Positions 46,791-58,552 of a stretch of 64,000 nt of DNA are shown here, in pieces. Numbering within the stretch: position 1 is the first letter of the stretch; the number at the start of each line of letters is the position of its first letter. Source of the stretch: Gnetum montanum (Eukaryota > Streptophyta > Gnetopsida > Gnetales > Gnetaceae); contig MNCI01011128.1 in the NCBI GenBank assembly GCA_015680685.1, forward strand, positions 207,563 to 271,562, written 5' to 3'. A program made the translations under genes and the position numbers. A model generated the notes under the pieces. That model saw nothing but the letters and a program-made list of their open reading frames with translations, made no database searches and was not told the DNA's origin.

Positions 46791-47594
46791 ATGCATACGG
46801 TTATGTTAACACATGCCATTACTAACTGGATTAAGGTTGGCCACCTTCCCAGGAAATTCTTTGATCCTGGAAGCCCTCTAATCTATCTCCAAATCGCTAG
46901 GAATGAACCATGCAAAGCTCTTCTAGACTCAGGTTCCAGAGTCAACTTAATATCACAAGAGATGTACAAAGCCTGGAACCTGCCTCCATTAAGGAAGAGT
47001 AATATTCATCTAGAGCTAGCTGACCAGTCCATCACTATCCCCTTGGGACTGGTGAAGGACATGGTTATCATTGTGTATGGGTGGTTATACCCAGCTGAGT
47101 TCCTAGTGATACAAGTAAACAACAGTAAAGGGGACTTCCCAATAATAATGGGGAAGGCATGGCTAAGTACTATAGATGCATGCCTAGGAATCTACAATCT
47201 TTCCTTGGAAATATCTAAGGAGAACACTTTTGGGAAGATCGAGAAGAAGAAGGTTCCATGCATCACATACAGTGATACAAGGTGCGATTGTGTGCAAAAA
47301 TCATGGGTTGTGCAAAGTTCAGCATTTCTTGCATGCAATTGGTATGCACAAGACCTTAAACTAAAAAAGTTCTTGTATGTAGCAGCCACACAACAAGAGG
47401 ACACCCAGTGGTTGATAACTAATCAAGAGAGCAACTCACTAATGTCCATGGAATTAACTAAGGGAATAACTCGCACCTACATCAAAAGCATAGATGCACT
47501 AGAGCAAGTTCATCACCAACCTCCAAACCTTAACCTGGAAAACATCAACTGGTGGAAGTTGGAAATTCCTAAAGAAGTCAAACAAGAACCTTAA
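46791..47594 (+). CDS. Aspartic protease frame of N1, intact over 267 codons
   Basis: Retroelement aspartic protease, which cuts the gag-pol product. Active site ALLDSGSRVNLIS with D46-S47-G48 intact, then the second signature FPIIMGKAWLSTIDA at residues 117-130 in the place of the usual LGRPW. A 130-residue C-terminal linker follows and ends EIPKEVKQEP, then TAA. E has the counterpart at 37660-36891, where the linker goes on into RT. The ATG is internal to the former polyprotein, so it need not be a real start. Expression is not shown. Confidence 0.75.
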   Translation: MHTVMLTHAITNWIKVGHLPRKFFDPGSPLIYLQIARNEPCKALLDSGSRVNLISQEMYKAWNLPPLRKSNIHLELADQSITIPLGLVKDMVIIVYGWLYPAEFLVIQVNNSKGDFPIIMGKAWLSTIDACLGIYNLSLEISKENTFGKIEKKKVPCITYSDTRCDCVQKSWVVQSSAFLACNWYAQDLKLKKFLYVAATQQEDTQWLITNQESNSLMSMELTKGITRTYIKSIDALEQVHHQPPNLNLENINWWKLEIPKEVKQEP

Positions 47595-49680
47595 TAAGAG
47601 ATTTTTAGTCAATGTGCAATAGACCAAACCTTTCCATGAATTTAGAATAGTCAATGCACATAATACCTCTAACAAGGGACGACCCTACTTACTATTTCGA
47701 ACCCCCTCCTTCCAACTCAATCATGGGGAAGACAACCACCTCTACTAATCAATTGAGGCCCTTGATTCCTTTTTAAGTTTTTGTTTTACACATTTTTATT
47801 TCACAAATTCCTTTAAATTTTCTTCTTTTTATCTTCCAACATCATTTATAATTTTTCATTTCTTTGTGTAATTTTTTTTTCTTGTTTTCATTTTGTTTTG
47901 TTCATTCTTGTTTTGTTTTTGTTCTTGTTTTTATCTTTGTTTTTTTTTTTAGGTTCGTCACCTCATAAGTGCTCCTGATGGTGATATGAACTATATTCTA
48001 TTGATTTCTAATGTTTTTTTTTTTACATTTGAGTTATAATATTGATACTAATGTATGATTCTTTTGATATAACAGGCAATGAGTCCACGTCATCCATGCA
48101 TTCATGAAATTTTTATGGTCTCTCTTGGCTTGAAATTGTATGGTCCCTTTCTTAATAATAAAACTATTAACAAATTGGTGATTGGGCATTTCTCAAACTG
48201 AGGAAAGACTCAAGGACTAAAAAGGGTGTGACTTCAAGGGGATTTGATGCATTTGTGCTGGCCATTCTCTTAGGTGCTTGGATGTCTTCTTCTTGAGTTT
48301 CCTTACCATTCTGACATTGCTCCATTATCATGAAGTTGAGCTAATAAAAATAATAAGTCTTTGTATGGTGTGGTTCTCACGCAAAAAAAAAAAATGAGAA
48401 TTCAAAGCACACCCCTTAGACAAAATAATCATCTAGGCTACAAGCACTGCTTATGAAACTAAACAAACATGTTCCCTCTAACTAAGGCCCTTTCTCGCTT
48501 CCTATTTTTCCCTTTCTCGTTTCCTCGGAATGGTGGTGACTCTTTTGCGAAAGCATTCTTGTTACCTCAAGTGGATGGATTGGCCAAGTGTATTAATGCA
48601 AAGTTACTGGATGTCGATTGTTTGAGGCTAAATTTGGGATGAGATCTACTCAGTCACATTAACCATAAATACACAAGGGACTATACAGCACCTTGTTCTT
48701 GGGACTCCATTCCATTCTCTTCTTCCCATCATTCTTTCTCCATTCTCCACCTCATTGTTGGTTGTATTAATAGTATATATTTTGGTTGATACATTATTTT
48801 CTCTTTGGTAAATTCTTGGGGTTAAGTCTTTAACTCTTTCTCCCATGTGACATTTCCAAAGCCTATGGACTCTTTGAATGTGGGTTTGTCAGGGCATCAA
48901 AGGCATGAGGCTGCTTTGGGGAGGACCCACTGGCATTCCTATTTGGTGCATCAATTAACTTCTTTCCCTTAAACATTCCTACAATCAACATTTGTTTTGT
49001 TCATTTCCACCTCTAACATCCATTTTATCGGCATTACCATTGTTTCTTTTTCTCCCTCTTTCTTATTCCTTATCTTTTTCCATTCTATCGCTATTGGAGG
49101 ATAGCTCTTAGTCATGGGGACCCTAGTCCAATTTTTTCAATTTTTCCTAACCCCTACACCTTGGGTAGTCACCAATGTTATATCTCTAGAATCCGTATCA
49201 GCCATATCACAACTCAGCAAATGGACCTTACATCGAAGCAAGGTATCAACTGTATTGTGATTTACTTATCCTTGCTCATATATGACTGTGTTGTGTGTGC
49301 AAATGGAAATCATACAACAATGGACAGGACCTAGAGGAAACACTCAGGATGGACTGGTGTTGGAACAGTTGTGCAAGGAATAAGATTGATGGCATGATTA
49401 TGGATGGACACTGGAAAGTGCAATCTTGGCATCAGTAGCAACACATCTTCTCCTTTTCTCTCTCTCTCTCTTCTCTCTCAGCTACCAAATAAGGCTAGAT
49501 GTCAAATGTATATAGTGTTCACTCTTGTGATCATGAACACTAATGTTGCCATGTATTGTAATGTTGATCCGTTCACATGTCACCCCATTCACCATTAGTG
49601 TCATTCAAGTCAATAATCCCATACCTTCCCAATATTTTGTAAGGAACTCGAGGACAAGTTTTCATTCAGTCATGGGGGTA
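47595..49680 (+). other. 3' UTR of N1 with end-of-integrase scrap and polypurine tract
   Basis: 47600-47750 is the last piece of integrase (LVNVQ-stop-TKPFHEF, then FQLNHGED). The remainder matches the A 3' UTR block by block. Polypurine-like CATGGGGGTA at 49671-49680 abuts the 3' LTR. Confidence 0.75.
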
Positions 49681-50467
49681 TGATGAGCCACAATATTGCG
49701 TACGTGATATTGCATCCACCACACGATATCATGTCCTACCTCATCTTCTATAAATAAGAGGTGGTTCCCTTTGTTCCCAGTAGTTAGACTTAGACCCTTA
49801 GCCAAATTCTTACAGTTTAGTCATTCCAGAGTTAGAATAATTTCTATGTGCCAGTAGTAGGAGTCATAGAGTGAACGAATCTTTACTCGAGCAATTTGTA
49901 CCTAAGCACACATTTTTGTATGGCAATAAAGATGAACTTTATGATAAACCTTATAGCATACAAATTAAGCTAATTAGTAATTAATTATTATTGAACGTTT
50001 AACGCTTTCCTAGTTAATTAATTTCTCTCTCAACCCTTGACCCTCTTAGTTAAGTACACTCAATACAATCACTTTGAGCATGTGTGTAGTACTTGGTAAC
50101 CCAGTAATGATTAGTATTTGGTAATCCCAGCAACGTTGCACTGGTTTAGGATGTGTACGGCATGTGGGAATGGATATTGGTGTTAGAAACAATAAGAAAC
50201 TAGTTAATGTAAGTTAGTTACTTAGTTTTCTCTCCCTCTCCTTGTTACCAGAAGACATAAAAAGACAAAAGCTATAAAAATCACATACCTCAAGCTTACT
50301 TAACCATACAACTATGACAATACAAGTAAGCTTGGGAAGACAATGATTGATTAACCCTAAGTGTTCCATTAAGGCGTGTAAGCACTTAGTCCTTGGAGTT
50401 CAACTAGATTACGCGTGAAACGCTCGTATTCATATGGTTGAGTGTATGGGTACCTCACGACTCATCA
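49681..50467 (+). repeat. 3' LTR of N1
   Basis: 787 bp, TGATGAGCCACA to CACGACTCATCA, with TATAAATA at 49749-49756. It differs from the 5' LTR at many single positions and by the 34-bp block. Confidence 0.92.
49749..49756 (+). promoter_or_regulatory. TATA box in 3' LTR of N1
   Basis: TATAAATA followed by AGAGGTGG; same place as in LTR A. Confidence 0.6.
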
Positions 50468-50472
50468 ATTGT
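50468..50472. repeat. Target site duplication of N1, right copy (ATTGT)
   Basis: Identical to 43531-43535. Confidence 0.92.
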
Positions 50473-50941
50473 TATTTACTATTCCTATTGTTAAGTGGAA
50501 TGTGTACACCTTAATCACGAGCATTTAAGTGTAAATACTTGGTTTCCCAAAGGTGTATCTTTTGGCACAACTAGTGATGTATACTTGGTAATCCCAAAAG
50601 TACCTCCACAAAGTCCAAGACTTGTATAGGCGATTAAGAGCGGATGTCATTGCCTTAGGCTATTTTAGACTTTGTTTCCATTATTCATTAGTTAATCAAT
50701 TTATCTCTTTCTGTCATCAGGAGTAGCATAGCATAGAATTAGAAACCACATCATATGCCTCACTTTGGACTAAACCACATGTGACAAAACTACCACTAGT
50801 CCAAGTGGGAAGATAGCAAACTGTGATCAAAGCATAGCGATCTAGATATCATAACTAGTCCCATCTACAGAATCTGACTAGATCATGCATGAACACTTTT
50901 AATTCATATGGTTGAGCATAGGGGTACCTCACCACTCATCA
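50473..50941 (+). repeat. 5' LTR of H, right part
   Basis: Continues from 43535 after the N1 insertion and ends GGGGTACCTCACCACTCATCA. The LTR would be about 848 bp when whole. Confidence 0.82.
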
Positions 50942-50942
50942 T

Positions 50943-50960
50943 TGGCATTGTTTCCAAGGA
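50943..50960 (+). other. Primer binding site of H (tRNA-Asp-like, weak)
   Basis: TGGCATTGTTTCCAAGGA, 12 of 18 bases equal to the recalled tRNA-Asp site, in the correct place directly after the LTR. Confidence 0.55.
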
Positions 50961-51046
50961 TGATGCTAGTTATCTAGATTAGTTATATTATACATGATCG
51001 CTGTAAAAGGTATTAACAATATATCTTTCAGAAATTCTTAGCTCAC

Positions 51047-51338
51047 ATGCATCATAAATCAAGAACAATGTCTCTCTCACATGGAAGTGACTATACACTA
51101 TATAGTGAACACATTCATTGGAGAAATAACAAGATATATGATGAAGAAGCTTGGAGTGATCAACCTTACCCAAGGGTTTCTTATGATCATGACCATCCTA
51201 ACAACACTCAAAGACTACATTCACCTAAGGCAAATAATCTTGGAGGAGATGGCATAGGTCTTAAACTAAGGGAGGCCTCAAGGCCTAAGACATCCTTGAA
51301 AATCAAAAATGATAAATTAAGGGACCATGGGAAACACC
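51047..51338 (+). pseudogene. gag of H, N-terminal part
   Basis: Reads MSLSHGSDYTLYSEHIH and RPYPRV-like text without a stop up to the N2 insertion at 51339. The phase matches the frame that resumes at 61582. Confidence 0.75.
51334..51338. repeat. Target site duplication of N2, left copy (ACACC)
   Basis: ACACC before TGTAACACC; repeated at 61577-61581. Confidence 0.92.
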
Positions 51339-53982
51339 TGTAACACCCTACCCTACCTTAGGGCAGGGTGATGCTTAGGATTAAGTAATCTTAGCATGGA
51401 AGCATGATAACTAAAATATGGAAGCATGATATCTAGAACCAATAATGTGTAGAATACATGATAAAAGACAAGTCAAATGATACAAAAGTTTTCTGCCAAA
51501 CCAAAACTAAACATACATATCACATCATAAAAATGCATGTCTCTACATCAAACAAACTATACACTGCTCTATGAAAATACAAAAAAAAACCACATAAACT
51601 TCATCATCGTATATAGAAGAGTATAGTAAAAAAAGTGACATACAAGGATATCTAGTCCACACTACTGTACATGAAAATATACAATAACCAAGCACTAAAG
51701 GATTTTCCCTCCTCTACTCTCTCCCTTCATGCTTGTCTAGGCTCTTACACCTTTCACCTATAATGAAATAAAGTTAGTACACAAATAAGTGGGAAGCCTT
51801 TACACTTCCCCTACTAGATGGTCGACAAGTGCTATACTAGAAGAGAAAAGTGGGATACAAGGCAACCTACAACACTGTTAGTCTCATGCATGCTCAAAAC
51901 AACACACACTATATCACCCATAAAGCTAACATACGATCATACAAGCATAGACAAGGCATAGTCCGACATCGTCTATCATGCTCATGTCATCATACCCATG
52001 ATATACCATAAATAGTCCATGATCCACACAATCATAAGCTAAACAGAACACCTATTCCCCATGATATGACCCACACACCAATACTATCACATACATAGTC
52101 CATGTGGTTGCTAGCATATCTGCACTCAGTGTAGCATGTGAAATGTTTCCATGAGTACTCATAACAGCCATTGCCTATAGGTCTTTTATTAGTCTTTTAT
52201 TTATCAAACTGATGCTAGGGTCTGTCAACTTGTGGCCCACAACCATTAGCCTTCTGGAGGACTAGCAATAGGGACGAACACACCTATGCTCTCCCACTCT
52301 CAAGATGAGGCCTAAGATAGAAGCCTCACTGATGCATCATAGTAGGGATCAATCCATACTACCTCCAAGGTGCCTCATCACCAATTATTCCACATCCTCA
52401 TGCTCGCACCACCTGCCAATGACCATCACAAGTGTCATCGTGAAAACATATACACAATCTAGCTAGCTTAAACCAACACATATCCAAACATACCCACACA
52501 AAACCACCCCTAATAGTTAGTTCATGAAAATAATACCATGATGCAACAGAACAACATGAAGACCTTGATATGACAAAACAATACCATATTTCTTAAAATC
52601 CGCCTACTTCCATACAAATGACCACTATAATAACCTTCAAAATGAGATATGCCCAAAGAGAAAACTAATTTCATGATTATAAAGTACTTTCCAAAATAAT
52701 TCCAATGACACTAATTTTACCTAAATCAAACTACTGGAAGCAAAGGTATGCATGTTCAAAGTTTGATTAATAAAATAATATTTGGAACACCCAAAAATGC
52801 TCATGCCCTAATAGGCCCCACAAATAAAAAATTCTAATCATATGAGTCTTATCAACATCACATATCCTATTCTATAAGTCCACATCATCCCATACATTGC
52901 ATATACATTAATACACAATTCGTAAACAAAATCGGACAATTTGGGAAAAGAGACAAAATAACATGTCCAAGCTCAATCTGTGAACTATCTGCCCCACATC
53001 CCACATCGTATAATCATCTACACTAATCCAACATAAAAATATAGGAAAAAGGTAAAGATAACCCACTAATTAAAATTTTTGGGGTAGAAAGGCCAAAACA
53101 AGAAGAAAATCTTCAAAAATCCGACAGGACTTCATTTTTCTCCCAACAAGTTTTGCATCCACGTAGAGATGACTATCCAAATCTAGGATTTAGAGCAAGC
53201 AAAGATCATCCACAAGGCTTAGAATCCAGAGAAAAAGGAGGAAAATAGAAGAAAATAGAGGAAAAGAGAAGAGAATACACATAACCCTCATTTTTGTTTC
53301 TACATAGGAAAAAAAAAAGAATGAACAAATCCAATTCTTATGGGTGGTGGTAGCAAAAGGTGGTGGATCTTAAAATTAAAAAAAACAAGGTTTCACTTCT
53401 ATGCTTATGTTATAAAACAAAAGAAAAAACCAAGGTAGTGCACATACGTGACTTTTACTTTTCTCTTTTTTTTCCATTTGAATTCTTTTTTTGTTTTCAA
53501 AAATGATTTCCATAAGTTATTTTCATTTTTTATTTCTACAATTAATACCATAAACTTTAAACCTGCGCAACAAACACACTAAGACTCCAAATCAAAATCT
53601 AGTTGAACCTATGAGATCTTTATCATATGCTCTACACATTCACATGCCAAACTACACCCAAACATCATGCAACATAGTGTTGTAGTACAAATGCCTACAT
53701 GCTAAAATCACACATAAAGCATAAAACATACTAGATCGGTGCTCTTGTATCCCAATCCCACACCCCTGCTAGCAACATCACTTGTCTAACACATCATACA
53801 AGGCTAGTGTACATAATTATGTTATTTATACATGCAAAGACATCATAATCATAACAAAAAAATGAAGCCTCATAACATATAAAATACATTAACTCATCCT
53901 CAAAAACCCACTTGGACTCCACATGTAATGTCTAAATCATAAGTGTATGACCATACCTACTCGCTCTAGGTGGGGTGTAACA
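51339..53982 (-). repeat. 3' LTR of N2 (left end in the window)
   Basis: 2644 bp, homologous to 58553-61576 with many single-base differences. It ends (plus strand) GGTGGGGTGTAACA. T- and A-rich blocks near 53290-53520 are shared by both LTRs. Confidence 0.92.
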
Positions 53983-53994
53983 CTCTCCCCTTCT
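53983..53994 (-). other. Polypurine tract of N2
   Basis: The minus strand reads AGAAGGGGAGAG directly before the LTR start TGTTACACC. Confidence 0.8.
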
Positions 53995-54130
53995 TGAGAA
54001 TCTTCCTCCTAGAAGACCTCAAGATAAGTTTTGTGCATCTTAGTCTCCACCTTCCAAGTAGCCTCCAAAGCTCCATGCCTACTCCATAAAATTTTGATCA
54101 TAGAGACAACTTTACTATGTAGCTATCACA
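53995..54130 (-). pseudogene. Chromodomain-like C-terminus of the N2 polyprotein
   Basis: The minus strand reads IKILWSRHGALEATWKVE, then TKMHKTYLEVF. This is the usual chromodomain-type tail of plant chromoviruses (VLWR-G-EEATWE-E form). Such domains are thought to guide insertion to chromatin. It ends near the polypurine tract. Confidence 0.8.
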
Positions 54131-55400
54131 ACATACGATCAACAATCTTTGCTAGTTGTTTAACATGACTAACATTAGATTGTAGTTGTATTCCTAAATG
54201 GCTAATCACATGATGTTCATCAGGCACATAATGGTGTAGCATAGATACATGAAAAACATCATGGACATGTGCCAAATGAGGAGGTAATGCTATTCAATAG
54301 GCCACTTTCCTAATCAGTTGTAACAATTGAAATGGACCAATGTATCTAGGAGCCAATTTCCCTTTTTGAACAAATCAAGTAAGGCCTTTCAAAGAAAAAA
54401 CACAAGGAAATACATGATCTCTTACTGCAAACTCTAGTGGCCTTTGACATCGATTGGCATATACTGCCTGCCTATCTTGTGCAGCTCTCAATCTATCTCA
54501 AATCTCCTGAATCTACTTTGTAGTCTACCTCACCAAATTTGTCCTTACCTATTAATGATCTTCTATGGTACCCCAACATAAGGGTGTTCTACATGGCCTA
54601 CCATATGAAATCTCATATGGTACTACTTGCAAACTCTCCTTATAACTGTTGTTATATGTAAATTTAGCTAATGGTAGCATCTGATCCTAACCTTCTCTAT
54701 ACTATAAAGCACATGCTCTCAACATGTCTTTTAGAATCTGATTCACTCATTCAGTTTAACCATTAATTTGTGGATGATATTCCAAATTGATATTCAACTT
54801 TGTATCCATCTCCTGCTGAAATGCTTGCCAAAAATGTGATATGAATCTAGCATCTCTATTACTAATAATTAGTCATGGCACATCATGCAACCACACTATC
54901 TCTACAAGAAAGAGATATGTAGTTTCTACTACACTTACTAATGATCGTGTGGCAAGGAAATGGGCAAACTTTGTCAACAAATAAACAACTACTAAGATAG
55001 CATCATGGCCATTGCAAGCTCACAGAAGACCAACAATGAAATGCATACCAATGGCATTCCATTTCTACTGAGGAATGTCATGGGAATGCGAATATCCCCT
55101 AGGTCTCTGATCCTCTATCATCACTTGCTGGAAAATTAAATAGTGAGATACATACTCTCCTACATTCCTCTTCATACCAAGCCATCAATACATCTATCAT
55201 AAGCTTCTGTACATTTTCTAACTATCTGGATGCATTTAGTACCTGCTCATGTGGGCCTCATCCATCAACTAAACTTAGAGAGCTTCTAAAACACATACTT
55301 AAACATCCATCTGTATGACTCCATGACTATCCACAGAGAGCAGTCCATTAGAGGTAATCTATTGCCTCAATGCTTGACACCAAGTATCATGGTGTTGTTT
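54131..55400 (-). pseudogene. Integrase remnant of N2
   Basis: Minus strand: a KWNAIGMHFIVGL segment near 55060-55020 (first catalytic Asp replaced by His), LVVVYLLTKFAHFLATRS near 54980, SNRDARFISHFWQAF near 54870-54820 (second Asp kept) and LEYHPQINGxTExVNQIL near 54780-54735 (Glu kept). The C-terminal domain includes FKGLT-type text near 54370. Stops are common. Confidence 0.85.
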
Positions 55401-55900
55401 CTCTCATATCTACTCTCACAAATCTGATTGGATTATCAAGTTATTAACCTTACTTGCCATCCTACTTGATGCATCTGCTACTTTGTTAGTCTTACCAAGC
55501 CTATATTTAATAGTGAAATAAAAATTAGCAAGCAACTCCACCCATCTAAATTATCATAGGTTTAACTATGGCTAACTCATAAGATATTGGAGGCTCTTAT
55601 GGTTAGTCAAAATACTCACCTACTCTCCATGTAGATAATGCCACCAAATCTTCAATGCAAAGATCACCACACCTAATTCTAAATCATGCATGGGATATCT
55701 CATTTCATGTGGCCTCAATTGACGAGATACATAAGCCACAACCTATCCATCCTGCATCAACACACAACCAAATCCATCCCCTAAATCATTAGTACTAACA
55801 TCGTATGGATGTCCTGGTGTAGGAGATATTAGCACAGGAGTAGTCACCACTCTATGCTTCAATTCCTCAAATGTAGCCTAACAAGCTGGGCCCCAAGTAA
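55401..55900 (-). pseudogene. RNase H remnant of N2
   Basis: Minus strand: [20 protein letters not shown] and [11 protein letters not shown], then LTNHKSLQYLMS (Asp expected at the Asn of TNHKSL), and finally RLGKTNKVADASSRM. Typical Ty3/gypsy RNase H order. Confidence 0.8.
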
Positions 55901-56620
55901 AGATATCCTCCTTCCTCAACAATCAAGTTAAAGAAGATGTTATGCAAGAGAAATGTTCTACAAACCTCCGATAATATCTTGCTAACTCCAAGAATCTTTG
56001 TACCTCCACTACTAATTATGGCCTAGGCCAATCACAAATGGTGACAATCTTTGTAGGATCCATAGAGATACCAGCTTTGGACACCACAGGTTCTAAGAAT
56101 TGAATCTCTGATTGTCAAAATGAATACTTGAAAAGTTGAGCATACAATTGGTACTCCCTCAAAGTCTGTAAAACTATCCACAAGTGCTCTACATGCAATT
56201 ACTCATTAGGAGAATAAACTAAGATATCATCAATGAACGCAATTACAAACTGATCTAGGAAAGGACACATCACACTATTCATGAGGTGCATGAAAACTAC
56301 TAGTACATTTATCAACCCAAAGGGTAGCACCAAAAACTCATAGTGGCCATACCATGTTCTAAATGTTGCCTTTGACACATCTTGCTCACGAACCCATGCT
56401 TGATGATACCCAAACTTAAGATCAATCTTTGAGAAGATATGAGCTCTTCGAATTTGATCTAACAAGTCATCAATGCATGGCAAAGGATATCTATTTTTCA
56501 AAATTACTTGGTTTAATTACCTATAATCTATGCATAACCACAAATCCCAATCTTTCTTTTTAATAACTAGCACTAATGCACCCCATGGTGATACACTGGG
56601 GCAAATAATGTCTTTCTCCA
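55901..56620 (-). pseudogene. Reverse transcriptase remnant of N2
   Basis: 100 codons are open at 56501-56199: [45 protein letters not shown] and the active site FIDDILVYS with both Asp present. The upstream FVLVIKKKD-type motif near 56570 and the downstream thumb are broken by stops. Confidence 0.88.
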
Positions 56621-57109
56621 ATAATTCCGATAGCTGAATCTTTAGCTCTGCTAGCTTTATGGGAGACATCTTGTGTGGAGACTTGGAAATGGCTCTGTAC
56701 CATGTTTAAGTTCGATCCTAAACTCAATCTCTCGCCTAGGTGGCAAACCTAGTAATTCGGACTATAACACATCAAGGAATTTAAGAACCACAAGAATTTG
56801 GTCTATGTCCACCCTATCTGTTTTATAGATTGTAGCCACAAAACACTCATGCCCTTTTTTAAGCATCCTATGGTACATCTGAGAGGTGACCAAATCCAAG
56901 TGCATAGTCCTTAAATAGGTTTTTACCTCAATCGAAGCACCATCAACTAACTGTAATCATAGGAGCTTTTTCCAATAGTCCAAACTAGCATTGAACTATG
57001 ACAACCAATCCATCCCCAAAATTACATCATACACCCCAAGATCCGTAACATGTAAATCACTAACCCATCACACACCTTCCAATTCTACTGGCACACCTAT
57101 ACATACCTA

Positions 57110-57335
57110 ATCAACTTAAGTTTCATGACCCCCAGCAGAAGATACTATCAACCTAGGAGAAAAAGAATGGCATACAAGAGCTACATGATATGAAACTATA
57201 GGATCTATGAAAGAATGGCTAGCACCAGGATCAAATAACATTAACATAGTAAAGTCCAAAATCATACCTCCCATATCCATAACTGTGTTTGGTTGCACAT
57301 CCAAAGGTTGGTCTGTTAAGGCATACACCCATCCT
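57110..57335 (-). pseudogene. Protease remnant of N2
   Basis: 70 codons are open: active-site region LMLFDPGASHSFID. The usual form is DSGASHSFI, so Ser is replaced by Pro next to the catalytic Asp. The remainder follows the family pattern. Confidence 0.8.
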
Positions 57336-57399
57336 GGAGTCCTCTGGTCCTCTCCTTCGGGCTGAGTGACTAGTGTGTTTCATCCACCTTGAATTGGAG

Positions 57400-58300
57400 G
57401 TCACTTTCCTTAGCCTCTACCTCCTCCACTACTACCTGCTTTCTTTGGGCATTTCCAAGCCCGATGACCTAGCTACCCACATGCAAAACAATTCTAGAAA
57501 TCCCTTTGTAGATGACTAGGTTGCCCACATCAATAACAAAAAATAGGCCCATGACCAACTCCAATAATAGGATCACGAGTTGGTATTGGATGCTCTTCTC
57601 CATGGCCATGAGCTTTCTTAGAGGGGCCAAGCCTCTCTCTAGAGTTCAATCCTCTTTTCTACCCCTACTGCCTCTCTCTACATATTGTATCCTCCCACTA
57701 ACTCCTCTTTAAATCCATGGCTATTGCTCTAGCTTCATCATAGAAAGTTAATATGATAGGTAATAGGTGATCCTTCAAAGATGATCTCAAGCCTTGAACA
57801 AACCTATTTGCCCATGCCCAAGCATCTATCTGCATTTGGGATACATAACTACTCAACTCAAAGAAATGGGTATCATACTTCGCCACAGACCAACTACCCT
57901 AATACAAATGATAGAACTCACCCTCCTTGGCCTATGCATATTGGATAGACACATAAAAACCTCTGAAAGATGCTAGAAAATCATCCCATTCCACCTCTTG
58001 ACTAGTCCATCCCTTGGCCCACTCTTCAATTGTCCACCAATCTTGGGTAGTACCAACCAATGAATAAACTGCCAAGCAAGTCTGCTAAACCAATGAACAA
58101 CCCATCAAATCAAAAGTCTTTTGTAATTCCTCCAACCATTCTGTAGCCACAGGGGGATCCTCAGTGCCATCAAATTTCAGAGGTCCCAATTTCCAAAACT
58201 TCTCCACTAGTTCCCTATTAATAGGTTGCCTATTTGATTCTCCTAAGCCTCCACTACCACTACCACTTCCCACTTCCCTGATCGTGGGAACAAGAGTAAG
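57400..58300 (-). pseudogene. gag remnant of N2
   Basis: Minus strand: FWKLGPLKFDGTEDP and ATEWLEELQKTFDLMGCS (58210-58090), then DTHFFELSSYVSQMQ and NRFVQGLRSSLKDHLLP (57870-57770) of the capsid domain. The zinc knuckle near 57495-57450 has C-x2-C-x4-H-x4-C spacing (CFACG-stop-LGHRAWKC), so the metal ligands are kept despite one stop. Confidence 0.85.
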
Positions 58301-58537
58301 AGCATAACTAGCTACAACATGATACTTTATGATTTATAATAATTTTTCTATAAGCTCCAAATGCCTATTTGCAGGACCACTACTAGATGTTGGGGATGGT
58401 TTCTCTTGTTCATCATTAGGCCCTTCTAGTTTACGAGCCCCACCAGCACCATGACCACATCTACTATATATCTCTGTAATCTAAAATTACAAAAATGGGT
58501 AAGCAACCTCACCATCATACAACATCAAAGTAAACTA

Positions 58538-58549
58538 GCTCTAATACCA
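58538..58549 (-). other. Primer binding site of N2 (initiator tRNA-Met-like)
   Basis: The minus strand reads TGGTATTAGAGC, three bases after the 5' LTR. The standard plant site is TGGTATCAGAGC; one C to T difference. Confidence 0.85.
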
Positions 58550-58552
58550 CAA

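Larger units (their letters stand above)
43536..50467 (+). mobile_element. Element N1: complete Athila-like retrotransposon lacking RT, RNase H and integrase
   Basis: Two LTRs (43536-44288, 49681-50467), primer site, gag, a 267-codon protease frame, then direct passage into the 3' UTR. The perfect TSD ATTGT shows it inserted as a unit in the LTR of H. Near 47594-47610 the protease linker meets text equal to the very end of integrase in A (LVNVQ), so about 4 kb of pol is gone. Confidence 0.92.
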
